Position numbers and translations under genes: made by a program
The notes under the pieces: generated by a model
Told to the model about the DNA's origin: nothing
Database searches by the model: none
Seen by the model: only the letters and a program-made list of their open reading frames with translations
Shown: piece after piece, positions 44,589-57,364 of the stretch
Position numbering within the stretch: position 1 is the stretch's first letter
Layout of the letters: every line of letters begins with the position of its first letter
NCBI GenBank assembly: GCA_026874595.1
Contig: CM049317.1
Location: 60,734,618-60,798,617 of the forward strand
Source: Sipunculus nudus
Lineage: Eukaryota; Annelida; Sipuncula; Golfingiida; Sipunculidae
DNA: 64,000 bases
Reading direction: 5' to 3'

Positions 44589-46490
44589 AACTAGATGTGT
44601 CGGAACGACACGAATGCCCCCGCCTTGGTCAAATTAGAAACATTTGTAAAATTTGGAAAATTTTTTAAGTTCAGGAGGTGTCGTATGGTCAAAAGTAGGT
44701 CAACAAGGGCAAAATGCAAACTCGATCTGTAACGGGTCATTATCAAGCAACACACCAAAAATCATGCCAGCATATGCAGGCATTGTGATAAAAAGTCAAT
44801 ACATGTGCATTTTCCATAAAAATTTCTGTCTTTGATGAAATTTTCTATGTTTAGATGCCGTAAAACAATCAAAAGTAGGTCAACCAGGATGAAACGCAAA
44901 CTCGATCTGTAACTGTCATTATCTGCCCACACAAAAAAAATCAGGGTGGTATCTGCAGGCATTGAGGAAAAAAAGTCAGACTATATGCATTTGTTATGAA
45001 AATTTATATTTTTCATGAAACTTTCTATGTTCAGGAGCAGTCAAATGGTCAAAAGTAGGTCAACTGAGACAAAACAAGAACTCGATCTGTAACTGGTCAT
45101 TATCTGCCTACACACCAAAAATCAGGCCCGTATCTGCAGGCACTGCGAAAAAAAGTCCATACATGTGCACCTTTTTATGAAATTTTCTATGTTAGAGCAC
45201 CGTCAAACGGTCAAAAATAGGTCAACTGGGACAAAACGTAAACTTGATCTGTAACTGGTCATTATCTGCCCACACACCAAAAATCAGGCCAATATCTGCA
45301 GGTATTGTGAAGAAAAGTCTGTAGAAGTGTATTTGTCATGAAAATATATATTTTACATGAAATTTTCTATGTTCAGGAGCCGTAAAACAGTCAAAAGTAG
45401 GTCAACCGGGACGAAATGTGAACTCCTTCTGTAACTGGTCAATATCTGCCGACACACCAAAAATCAGGCCAATATCTGCAGGCATTGCGAAAAAAAATCC
45501 GTACATGTGTATTTGTCATGAAATTTCATATTTTTCATGAAATTTTCTATGTTCAGGAGCCGTAAAATGGTCAAAAGTAGGTCAACCAGGACAAAACGCG
45601 AACTCTATCTGTAACTGGTCTATATCTGCCCACACACCAAAAATTAGGCCAATATCTGCAGGCATTGTGAAAAAAAGTCTGTACATGTGTATCTGTCATG
45701 AATATTTCTATTTTTCATGAAATTTTCTAAGTTTAGGAGCCGTAAAACGGTCAAAAGTAGGTCAACTGGGACAAAACATGAACTCGATCTGTAACTGGTC
45801 TATATCTGCCAACACACCAAAAATCAGGCCAATATCTGCAGGCATTGCGAAAAAAAGTCTGTACATGTGTATCTGTCATGAATATTTCTATTTTTCATGA
45901 AAATTTCTAAGTTTAGGAGCCGTAAAACGGTCAAAAGTAGGTCAACCGGAAGGAAACGCGAACTCGATCTGTAACTGGTCTATATCTGTCCACACACTTA
46001 AAATCAGGCCAATATCTGCAGGCACTGCGAAAAAAAGTCTGTACATGTGAATTTGTCAGGAAAAATTTCATATTTTTCATGAAATTTTCTATGTTCAGGA
46101 GCCTTAAACGGTCAAAAGTAGGTCAACCAGGACGAAACACGAACTCTATCTGTAACTGGTCTATATCTGCCGACACACCAAAAAATAGGCCAATATCTGC
46201 AGGCATTGTGAAAAAAAGTCTGTACATGTGTATCTGTCATGAATATTTCTATTTTTCATGAAATTTTCAGAGTTTAGGAGCCGTAAAATGGTCAAAAGCA
46301 GGTCAACCGGGAGGAAACGCGAACTCGATCTGTAACTGGTCTATATCTGCCCACACACCAAAAATCAGGCCAATATCTGCAGGAATTGCGAAAAAAGTCC
46401 GTACAACTGTTTGATTTCGGAATGACGGAAGGACGGAATGACGGACATGGGTAAAACTATATGCCGCGGCCACTTTGTGGCGGGGGCATA
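44589..46490 (+). mobile_element. pearl/HINE-like element B (ten-unit tandem core)
   Basis: It starts AACTAGATGTGTCGG with 5' hairpin GTGTCG-GAA-CGACAC and then ATGCCCCCGCC. Ten units follow at about 180-bp spacing (AAAGTAGGTCAAC near 44692, 44874, 45054, 45219, 45399, 45579, 45759, 45939, 46116, 46297). It ends GGTAAAACTATATGCC plus hairpin at 46461-46489 (ATGCCGCGGCCAC / GTGGCGGGGGCAT). The terminal GGCGGGGGCAT is the exact complement of the 5' arm. Frames over the array are repeat translations. Confidence 0.8.
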
Positions 46491-47331
46491 AAAAAAATTC
46501 AGGTGGCGCCATCAGTTTTCAGAACCTGATAAAACTAGTCAGGTTCAATATTCATGGCAAGATTCATGACAATTCATGCATTAATTATTAAGATACTGGA
46601 GATTTTGTATCAAATTTTTAATTATTCAGGGGGGGGGGGGGGGGTGTTTACAAGCCCCATAGCATGGAACATATAGGTCACAGTGACCTAATGTCAGGTT
46701 TCCAGGAGAATTTTTATGGACCTGCCAGGATATTAAGTTACAGGTTACTAGGGTCAGCTGTTACAACTGATGCCCTGCTTACAGATAGCCAGAAGCCTTT
46801 CTTTCAGTCATCTGAGCTAAAAAACCAGAATTTTCTGGCAAAGTTGGAGTGCGACTTGTAATATGTACTTATCCCATTAAAGTCAGGTATTCTGGTACAT
46901 CTAACAACTTCAAATAAGCAATAAACAGGGATTCCTTTCACCAGGGCTTGGCTGTAGTATAGCTCCACAGGGAGAAATTGATATTGAAAATTCCATGGGT
47001 ACTAGGTGGTAAGAACATGTCTGGGTGTGACTTGTATTTTGGACTTTTGATGGAAGAAAACTTAAATGGCTGTTCCCAGGTGGAAACTTTTAAGTCAGGG
47101 TGTGACTTGAAATAATGATGCGAGTTCTGCAAGGAATTTTACAGTAATATGCAGAGTAAGAATAAGACAATTTAGAAGGAATCTCAGTAAATATTTCATG
47201 ATGATTTTGCTAACAAAGTTCTTGTTGGAATCAAACTAGAGTCTGAACCACTAGGCCATATCCTTCCCTTTATGATAATTTTATTTTCTAACTAAAATCT
47301 GAGGAATGCAAGCCTCTGCCATAATATATTA
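46491..47331. other. intergenic DNA with poly-G run
   Basis: It begins with CAGGTGGCGCCATCAG (one mismatch to the shared palindrome), then contains a G-run (46629-46644). No gene is recognised. Confidence 0.4.
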
Positions 47332-47578
47332 TAAACTTATTTATTTTACATGGATTGTACAAATAGTTATTTTTACTAATCAAGGGCACTCTCCATGGCT
47401 CAGATTGCGACGTTTGGTAGTCTGTAGGAGAGGAGGAAACCAGAGAACTCAGAGAAAACCAGCAGCCTTGGACGAGCAACTACAACCAACTCTCATAGCC
47501 ATGCCAGGGATCAAACTCGGGTTTCCAGCAGAGAGAGCCCAGCGTTTTACTCCTCAACTGTCATGGCCCCAATTATTA
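47332..47578 (-). repeat. tRNA-derived SINE, copy 2 (full length)
   Basis: On the minus strand the head starts at 47578 with an A-box-like segment (complement of 47545-47563) and B-box-like GAGTTTGATCCC (complement of 47509-47520). The body has GGTTTTCTCTGAG and TGGTTTCCTCCTC. The 3' tail is shared with 21770-21862 and runs to GTAAAATAAATAAG near 47332. Confidence 0.7.
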
Positions 47579-47949
47579 TTATGATAACCTAAATAAGAGG
47601 TTAAACTAAAATATGAACAAGGCCAACAGGCCCAATGCGAACCTGTGCAATGAGATTACACCAGGTATATTGCTTCAATGCTGGACCATTACTTTTCAAG
47701 AACATGTGTAACATGTATATGAACAATGCAAGTACTAAACACTTAGAACAAGAAACAATTAAACATAAATCACTGCTGCAATTCTGGAAATGGTGCACAC
47801 AACACAAAAACTAGAATATGGGTAGTCAACAAGCATCTACCTGTATCTGCCAAAATCAGAGTGGGAAAGGTGAAGTAAGGAATAGATTGAGTGGCAAGGG
47901 GAAATAGAGTGAGGTGTGATGCATAATAGCCTGGATGTCTCAGCCGAAA
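47579..47949. other. intergenic DNA, nothing recognised
   Basis: Short frames only. No repeat matched elsewhere. Confidence 0.4.
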
Positions 47950-49215
47950 TGTGTAAGTAGGTGGCGCCACCTGTCAAAATATCAAGAAAGCTGTCTAAGA
48001 TGTATACACTTGCAAAATTTCAGGTGGATAAGTCCAACCAATGCAGAGATATGAGATCTATACACATGCAAAATTTCAGGGGAATAAGTCAAACCAGTCC
48101 TGAAAAATAAGCCGGAATGTCTGCAGCATATACATAAATGTAGGTGGCACCACCTGCCAAAAAAATCCAGAAAGCTATCCAAGATGTATAAACATGCAAA
48201 ATTTCAGGTGGATAAGTCAAACCACTACTGAGATATGAGTGATTTTAGCCCACGGCAGACAAACAGACGGACGCTGTGCAAAAATGGTGGCAGATGGCAC
48301 CACCAATTTTGTGTATGATTAAGAGCTATGTGAGATCTATACACATGCAAAACTTCAGGGGTGTATGTCAAACCACTGCCGAGATATGAGTGATTTTATT
48401 CCAAGGCAGATGAACAGATGGACGCTGTGCAAAAATAGTGGCAGGTGGCATCACCAGTTTTGCATTTGATAACGAGCTATGGGAGATCTATACACATGCA
48501 AAATTTTGGTTCAACTGGTCAAATGGTTATCGAGATATGAGCTTGGATGTCTGCAGCTTAAACGTGAATGTAGGTGGTGCCACCTGTCATAAAATCAAGA
48601 AAGCTGTCCAGAATGTATACACATGCAAAATTTCAGGTGGATAAGTCCAACCAATGCAGAGATATGAGTGTTTTTATCCCAAGGCTGATGAACAGATGGA
48701 CGCTGTGCAAAAATGGTTGCAGGTGGCGCCATCATTTTTAGTGTATGTTATAAAGCTTTCCAAGGGCTACATTTGTGCAAAATCTTTAGCCTTATCGGTC
48801 AAACGGTTCCCGAGATATGTGGGTTTATGTGTGGAAACAGACACACAAATGGACGCTGGGCAGAGAGGAAAGGTCAGAGGTCAAACCAAAAACTCTGTTT
48901 TGGTGGATACAATGATTGTAGCTGGCACCACCAGTATGTCAAACAAACCCCTCCTATGAAATAAGCAGGGACATACACTGTGCAAAAATTATTGTAGGTG
49001 GCGCCACCAGTTTTGTACACTATAAAGCTACCCAATATGTATAAACATGCCCAATTTTAGGCTTATGTATAAAATTCCTCTGCAGAAATAAGCAGGCCCA
49101 TACACTGCAAAAGTCAATGTAGGTGGCACCACCTGTCTTGTAAATGAGAATACCATCAAAGACGCATAGACAGGTAAAAATATCAATCCAATACATCAAA
49201 CTTCCCCAGAGTTTG
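47950..49215. repeat. tandem array with GGTGGCGCCACC palindromes
   Basis: About eight diverged units of 130-180 bp. Each carries a version of GGTGGCGCCACC (perfect at 47960-47971 and 48997-49008), then 'ACACATGCAAAATTTCAGG', 'GTCAAACCA', 'GAGATATGAGTG' and, in several units, 'CAGATGGACGCTGTGCAAAA'. The same unit appears at 12460-12840. Confidence 0.8.
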
Positions 49216-49500
49216 ATGCACTGGGCTGACAAGGCTTAGGTGAGTAAGGCAGTTGCCCCTGAGTGACCTGTGACAAATTGCTGCCTCAAGCTACTTCACT
49301 GAGTGAACCCTTGACCTGCACCTGGCTAGACTGAGTGAACTTTTGACCTGTACCTAGCTGCACTGAGTGAACTCTTGACCTGTTGCATAATCTGACACAG
49401 TTGGCAGTCTGCCAAAGCTATAGATAGAATGCAGCTACTGCACTGAGTGAACTATTGACCTATACCTGGCTGCACTTCTTCCAATCCTGGCACTGTGCCA
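49216..49500. repeat. short tandem repeat with CACTGAGTGAAC units
   Basis: Four to five units containing CTGCACTGAGTGAACT and TTGACCTGTACCTGGC at irregular spacing between about 49285 and 49480. Confidence 0.65.
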
Positions 49501-50029
49501 AAACTATTCATAGAGCTGACATCATCTTGGCTAATGGCCAGCATCAAGGCACTGGCAATCTAACAATGGTAAACCAAGTGCTGCCATCTGTACACAAAAG
49601 TGGTCCCTACTTGTTATAACTTTGAAATTTATTTTCCCAATACAAAATGCTTTTCAGCCGACTTTTTATAAGAAAGAAATCAGGAATATATGTAAAATTA
49701 TTATGGATACCTACTGGATGCAAAATTAAATACAGATATATCTCATTGATGGCAAATTTTTTAATTAAGTTGAGAAGGAATACCAATAATTTATAATCCA
49801 CGTACAGTTGTCTTTATATAGCCACAGAGAGCTGAATATCCATGATTGGAACATTGCCTGGTATGATGAATAACTTAAATCAAAAATCTAAATTTTTTAA
49901 AACCTTTTAAAAAAATTTCTTGTCAATATTAACCAAAGATAACCTGAAATCTAAATGTCTAGTGGCATGATGTAATAGATGCTGATAAACTGGTGCCAGG
50001 CTAGATGTAACAGCATCACACAGCTAACA
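49501..50029. other. AT-rich DNA, nothing recognised
   Basis: No gene or repeat is recognised. Confidence 0.4.
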
Positions 50030-51065
50030 TATATGGTAAAATGACTCAATTCAAGCTCCATAATTCAGCCAAAAATCATTCATGTGGAACCATTAATGAC
50101 ATTTATTATAAGAATAATTGTAGGGATTATTCTTGTAAAATATTTAACAAACTGGCTTCAGTGGTATCAGTCGAAAAACGTTTTGCAGGTTTATAACTCA
50201 TATAGGAAGATACAGCAAACTGGATAAGTTCAGCTTCCCGTAACTCAGCAAAAAAGCACTGAACCAAAACCATTTGAACAAACTTGAATTATCAACATCT
50301 GAGGATAATTAGTGTGTGAGATTTAAGAATTTGGCCAAGTGGTTTCTGAGAAGATCTTGTAGCCACTGAGCTAATATGGGCTGTTATGGCATATGACTAA
50401 ATTCAGCTTCCCATAACCTAGCCAAAAGTCACTGAAAAGTGACCATTTGAACAAACTTCAGATAGCACTACCCTAGGATCATTTCTGTGCGATATTAAAC
50501 ATTTTGGGCATATGGTTTCAGAGAAGAAGTTTTTTGTAGCCCTCAGTGTGATACAGGCACTGATGACCCCGTACAAAAAAGGCAGATGCAGGTGGCGCCA
50601 CCAATACCTCAATTTCAGATATGACTTATGTGACCAACATTGGCATAAAATTTGGTGATGATAGCTCCAGCCGTTTCTGAGATTTAAATTTTAATATGCT
50701 TTTTTGCACAGGTAACAAAGTTCAACCTCCTGTAACTCGGCCAAAAATCTCTGAACTGGAACCATTTGAACAAACTTGAGAAAGATTGTTCCAAGGATCA
50801 TTTCTGCCAAATATTGAACAATCTGGCTGGACAGTTTTGGAGAAGAAGATTTTTAAAGCTTTTTTTAGCTTTTTCCCTATAAAATCTAAGAAAATGCAGT
50901 TAGAAAAAAATAAACAAAATCCAATATAGTTTTTTGGATGACTGATTTTTTGCAAAATATTTGGTGATGCTAGCTCCTGCCGTTTTTGAGATAGCTATGG
51001 TTAACGTACAGACAACGCACAACACACGACGGACGACGCCGCACCATCGCATAAGCTCACAGGTT
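50030..51065 (+). repeat. degenerate tandem repeat element ending in ACGGACGACGCC
   Basis: Units starting near 50045, 50235, 50405 and 50735 share CYGTAACTCAGCCAAAAA, 'TTTGAACAAACTT', 'AGGATCATTTCTG' and 'GGTTTCAGAGAAGAAG'. One perfect GGTGGCGCCACC is at 50591-50602. The 3' end reads GACGGACGACGCCGCACC then CGCATAAGCTCAC, a style of element end also hinted at near 61120. No coding capacity. Confidence 0.6.
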
Positions 51066-51378
51066 CACTAAAAACATACCATCAATGCCATTATCACCCA
51101 ACCCTTAAATAAACTGTAAATTGTTCTGTCTTCAGTACCAGCCTGTGAAGATGGAACTGGTTATATGGTATCAGGGCTTCTGTTTACACCCATATTTCCA
51201 TTATTTTCCAATAAAACAATTGTCTCCAATAATTTCCTATTTTTCAAGTATTTACATCATAATTACAGGGCTATGTTTTCCTATTTTTCGCTGCACAATT
51301 GTGTTTCTGATATATAACTGTTACTACCAAATGATTATTATTACTTGCAATTATACCTTTTATTACTGAACACACTTA

Positions 51379-53195
51379 GGCCAGACTTTTTTAATTCTTT
51401 GGTTTACGAACATGTTTGACAAAAGTGATAGGTAGGAGGTAGGGAAAAAAAAAAAAAATTGGAACAAACCTGGATACTGGTGTTTGTGAATCCTGTATTG
51501 TACAGTTGGGTTATAAAATTCATTTTTAAAAAGGCACTTTATAAACCTATATAAAATAAAATATAAAAATCAAAATATTATCATCCTCTTGAGTTTTCCA
51601 CATGAATCATGCGTGTGCCATGTTATTTCAAGCCATTCAAATGTCATCGAAGGTAAAATAATGACAAATAAAAGTTTAAACAGTATAACTTATATATGAT
51701 TTCATACACACCTGAAATAAAACTTTAGTCACTGTCCCTGCCAAGTGAACTGCCTATTTTATAAAGTTTTACAAATTAAAGACCACTCAAATACTTATAC
51801 AAATACAAAATAATATATTTTTGTCAGATATGCAAGGAGAAAACTAAATATTCACTGCTAGCATGATAGACTGAAGTTTTATTTTTCAGTCGTAAATGAC
51901 AATATCAATGAGCAACTTGCAGCTATTCGCCTATTGTTTATCAAATGTCAACAACATGGAACTCGAGTTGTTTGATTCATTACCATGACCTTTCCTTTTT
52001 GGTGTTGCGCATGTTTGATAGTCCTTTGATTATACAACAACTGCTAATAAAGTGAGATTTCCATTGGAGATCACATTGAATGATTATACAACAACTGCTA
52101 ATAAAGTGAGTTTCCATTGGAGATCACATTGAATAATTCAACTATTTTAAAAGTTTAAAAAAGTATTAATAATCTTTTAATATTTATTAATAAAGATCTG
52201 CATTTCTTACCACGGCCGTGACAGTACGTACCGTACTCGGTTTAATATGCCGACACTTGGCCACTGTCAGTCAGGTACTGCTTTTCGGCATCCATACACA
52301 TTAAAGCTTCCAGCTTGGAACAATTAAATGAATCCTTTCAAAGTTTCTGAATTTTAAATGGCTTTGATTTTAGCTTGCTTTTGTTTTGACTATAAAAAAA
52401 TACCCGCAAAGCCTACGCTTCAACCCGCGCCACTAAGACTACAGGTAGTTGGAAATCCTGCAGAAACCCTGAGAATTCCTGGAGTTTTCAAAGAATACAT
52501 GACGAGCTCCTGCAGTACATATAATTTCATCTGTTCAGTAATTTTCTTTTAAGCGTTAAGTTTAAAGTTTTGACAAGTTATAATATTTTTAAGAGTAAAC
52601 TTGTGAAACTTAGCCAATTTGCAGTAGTAAAAAGCGTCTGACTTTGAATGCAATAATTAGTCTTATAAGATCTTAAGAAGTAAATTTGTTTGTATATCCA
52701 GCAAGTTATTAACGGTGGCAAGCTGGTAAAGCCGCTATGCAACCAAAATAATTTTCTTTTCTCATTCACATCTATCTAAAACAAATATGTTTAACGAAGT
52801 AAATATGACATAAACGCTGCTTTGAAAATGCAACTGTAGTGCAGAAAACGAACTTTGAAAACTCTCAAAGAATTCTCCTTTTCCCTGCTGAAACTTTTGA
52901 CTACTTGATGGCCAATCAATTGCATTTATTGCCCAAGGATACCCTACTGTGATTGGCTTAAACCCGCCATCTGTCATTACGAAAGTGACCTTATTAGCCA
53001 ATCATAAGAGTTCTAACGTTTGAGGTGATCTAATACGCACGGTCAATAAACATATCATTTGTCAACAACCGTGTTGGATACGGCGACGCAATATAAAAGG
53101 AAAAAAAAGTCAAAATGCCAATTTTATTTTTTTTCTGAAATGAGGAAATTGGAGGTCGGCGGGTTCGTAAACCGAAAAATTAAAAAAGTCTGGCC
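51379..53195. mobile_element. PIF/Harbinger-like non-autonomous DNA transposon, 1.8 kb
   Basis: The 33-bp terminal inverted repeats (51379-51411 and 53163-53195) differ at two positions. They begin GGCCAGACTTTTTTAATT. TTA flanks both ends as a direct duplication (51376-51378 and 53196-53198). GGCC termini with TTA/TAA duplications define PIF/Harbinger. The interior has only short frames (for example 52358-52552) with no DDE transposase or Myb domain. It includes a 54-bp tandem duplication (52027-52080 and 52081-52133). Confidence 0.85.
52027..52133. repeat. 54-bp tandem duplication
   Basis: Two adjacent copies starting TGATTATACAACAACTGC and ending AGATCACATTGAA. They differ by one indel (GAGATTTCC versus GAGTTTCC), so the duplication is recent. 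Confidence 0.9.
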
Positions 53196-53198
53196 TTA

Positions 53199-56100
53199 GC
53201 TCTGTAGAACTGTCCAAGGAATTTACTGCTGCAGTTAAACATGCCCTCCACACCAATTAAACTTTACATGTATGCTGCCAAGAGAACTGATGGTCATGGG
53301 AAATAACCAAGTAAAACACAACTGAGCAGTGAAAACTCATATATTTACCATATATTTTTGGCTGAAAACTCCTATAAACTCCCTATAAGTTTTACTCAAG
53401 AGCTCCTATAAAATACCTATATTTCTTCAGGAGCCTGGCAGGAGCTGTATGGTGTCTATTGCTGTTAGATCCAATAATAATCACACCAGTAGGGGTAGAC
53501 TGTACCAAGAGGAAGGTCTGAACCTGAGTGATGCCTGGGAAGCAAAAACAGTGAAATCTTGAGAGAATGTCTTAATGACTGGTTATTATTTCCGGATTAC
53601 ACTAGCCTTGTGTAGATGAAACCTGAAAACAGACAGCTTTAATAATGAAATATTCATATTTCATGGTCACTTTCATCTTCATTCAATAGACAATGCCACC
53701 TGGACCTATGCTACAATATTAAAATAATGATTTCAGTCATCACATCATCCTCACTATAAACTTATGTCATGGTTACGGTAATCAGGCAGGTGATGACATG
53801 TCTAGCTTCTGCTAATTAAGTTTTGTTAATAAGTTCACTGGTCTCCCTTTAACCCATGGAACAAGTTAGGTCATGAGATAAGCCATGGTCGGTTGTTAAG
53901 ATTGAATAACAGTATTCATTTAATAAGTATTTTTTGGATCTGTAGTAACTGTTGGTACCATATTTGTATTTAAATATTAGAAATGATCAACTGGTCAGAT
54001 AGCCGTGACAAACACAACTCAGTAAGGGCCCCCTACTGAGTCGTGACACAAGCTAAATTTAGAACCGCCCTGCAAGTCCACGCCACGCTTTATAACTGTA
54101 TATTCGCATACAGTCAGCAGGCAGAAATCTCACATACATGCAGAACTATATACGAATATATGGGGTTATAACATTATATATTTTACACTCATGGTAGGTG
54201 TCGTTGGAGAGATAAGAAACTTATTAAAAGGTCCAGTGGGTTTATTTGAAGTGACACGATAGTTGTAAGCAATGAGGCTTTGTCAAAAATGACAAAAATA
54301 TTTGCATCCTCATTGGGCTTTATAATGCGATCCTCAGAGTTAGATGTCCAGGCAGTCTGGCAAGCCAGTAATCTGGCCATAATGTCAGAGGGCCGATCTG
54401 GCGCTACTGGTCAGACAGTAAAGTTTGTAGAGAATGACAGAAGGAAAGTAAATGACAAAGAGTCAGAAGAAAGATAGTGAGATAGAGTGGAGCAAAGCAA
54501 CTTCAGAAATACCATAGTCAGTAAGAAAAAGTTTTATTTGTAAACAGATCATTTATTTGGGACAAGATCTAACCAGCAAGTAAAAAAAAAATTTACTTGT
54601 AAACAGGGCTCGACATACATTGTTTGCACTCATTTAGGTGTAACCTATGGGAATTTCTTTCATCTGATAGCCATTGTTAGATTCAGTTTACTCATTTGAA
54701 TCCAGGGCCAACAGGAGTGGAAACGTTTCGCCAGATTAATATAGTGCATGTATATGAGGAGTGTGTTGGGTAACAACAAACCTGACGGACTGGAAGTGCT
54801 GGCAAATGTAGAAATGTATCTATTATGTGTATATGTGAAACGTGGCTAGATCACACAATACCTGATTGCAGGGTTGGGTTTTAGGCTGCCCAAAACCTGT
54901 TTTCGGCAGGGCAGAGCCTAAAACCTGCCTTTAACTGCCTAAAATAGGTTATAACCTGCCTAAAACTGCCTTTAACTGCCTAAAACCTTACTTGCCCTCA
55001 CCTATGGCTTTCAGTTTAACTATGTTTTATTGTTACACAGCTAAATACATTACAGAAATATGCTCAACAAATTAAGTGAGGAACACATTATTCAAACTAA
55101 ACAAATAAACCATGATACAAAAAAAAGCAATAAATGAATGCAACACTACTTCAGGTTTTCCAAAGGACAGTTTTAGCTTGTATCCCAAAATCATGTTCTG
55201 AGGTCTCCCACCTCAATTACTGCCAATTTATAAATGAATTCTCATACTGTAAGCTTATAACCAGATTCTTTGATTGGCTTTTTGATCACAAGGGATTAAA
55301 TTTTGGGATATATTCGAAAGACGTTTTTCCCGAATTCAATAAGTTGTTCCATTAACACTGATAAATAGTCCTTTATACTGTAGTCTCACTAACATAACAT
55401 GTATGTTTTGTATGCCTGTAGCTTCAAATGGCAAAAAGCAAAAGGTTGATTTTATAAATAATAACATCTTTTATGCTAGCCATAAACTAAAAATATTATA
55501 ATATCTATTACATTATCTGATACTGGTAATGAACAAGATTTCCACTAGTTATTTATTTCCTTAGCTAGGTCATCCATTGTCAAATTTTGCGATTTTCTGC
55601 ACATACTTATTGTCTATATAATGATGGAAATGCTCTGTTAACTGTAGGATAAGATTGTGAAAATGAACCCTCATGAAACACTATAATTAGTGTAAAACTG
55701 AAAAATGCTAAAATATATTGCAGTGAATATGTTGCAAACCACAGAATATTCATAATCACTTTTGGGCCATGTTCAACCTAAAGGCCTGAGAAACCCACAT
55801 GTCATGGTCAGGGGCTCTGACTGCATCACTCAGTAAAAAGTTTGACTCAAGAACAATTTTCAGGGCAAGGACTTTGATTGCATCATCCTAGTCATGTATG
55901 AAAGTTCACATGAACATCTACCAGTACATAGTAGTTGGTCTTATTACCCAATCACCCTGATAAATACAGTACTTAACTTGTCTAATCAAGCATGCCTCCC
56001 CCATTCTGATACCCTGCCTTACACTAAGTTACAGGAGGCATACTGGAGGCTCTATTACATCATTCCAGGTAGCAGGGAACTTATTAGGAAACCTAAAGGG

Positions 56101-57164
56101 TCCTTATAATGACTTTACATTGGCCAATGACACTATGTGCCACACAAACATGGTCTCACGCTCAAGAAACCTATACAGGCTCTTTGAAGACTGCATGATG
56201 CCAGCCAACAGGAAATCATGCATTACTAGTAATACCTGAAACCTTCCAGAAGCCCAGCAAAGCCTTGTGACTGCATCACCCCAGCCAGTTTGCTAGTTTT
56301 ATAGATCTTAAAGTAAAAAATTTAAACAAATAAAGGGTTTTAGGCACTTTTTAGTAAAGGCATCATTCACTTTATATTTAGCATCAGAATGTTTATATAT
56401 GTTTCAGTTTGTGATTATTCTTTATATTTTTAATACACTGGCCTTTGAAGTATGAATAATACTTTTCATGAAAAGTGCCTCCATAGATTATATATGTAGA
56501 AGATTATTGAAAAGTACTTAATTTCTTGTCAAAAGTAACTGTAATTTAACCATTATTTTGTTAAAAATAAGTGATTTGTATTTGCAATTGAGATTTTTAA
56601 AGCAATTGTAACAATTACTTTTCAGTGTACCGGTAATTGGTCCCAACCCAAATATAAATCTTCTCTTACCAGTCACAAAACTGGAGTAAACTAGTGAATT
56701 TCTTCAGATATATCCCAAAGTGAGCCAGTTAGTATTAGAATTTTCTAATGTAGAGCTGGTTTACTTTGGAATCCAACATAAACTCTACGGTAACAACTGG
56801 TAGCATACTTTTGAATTCTAACCTGACCCACTGTACATTTAGACTCCAAGATAAACTGGTTCTGTTTAAAACTGAACTAGATTGTACAAGGAATGTCAGC
56901 CACCATAATGTTATTGGAGACTAAGTCCACCTAACTGAACTCAAGTTATGGTGCTCACCCCCCGGAGTCGGACAAGTTGATAAGATTTGTTCTGTAAGGC
57001 AATTATACACATGTCACTCCTGTGTTCCTTCTTGTTATCTTAACAGGCCTGAAAGAACCCTCTGCACTTGAATATTTGGAATGAACTAACAAAAAAAATG
57101 TTAAAGTTTAGTACTAAAATTTCAGTTGAACATTATATAGGCTTATGCAGCACCAGGAATGCAT
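53199..57164. other. AT-rich intergenic DNA, no supported gene
   Basis: Short open frames (54280-54477, 55134-55355, 55894-56109) show no motif or splice context. A short tandem run of CTGCCTAAAACCTGCCTTTAA-like units lies at about 54880-54990. Confidence 0.35.
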
Positions 57165-57183
57165 GGGGGGGGGGGGGGGGGGA
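57165..57183. repeat. poly-G run with one interruption
   Basis: About 18 G residues followed by AGGGG. Possible G-quadruplex. Confidence 0.85.
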
Positions 57184-57364
57184 GGGGTATATAGACCAAG
57201 TTGGGATAAGGACTGATATTCAACATCACTATTAAACCAAATTTTCAATATCTATTGTGTTCAGTATCTTGCTTCTATTCTACATAAAAAATGTATGTTG
57301 TGATCGTTTTACAGGAGAGGTATTATTTCAATGTACACACAGATAAAGACATGAGCTCATATTA

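Noticed and set aside
44589-46490. CRISPR-like array
   Set aside because: Units are about 180 bp with no short repeat/unique spacer pattern, and the sequence is eukaryotic.
44653-46512. Frames of 60-69 codons in the 180-bp array
   Set aside because: Repeat-derived. Stops and frame differ between units in the way expected of non-coding satellite.
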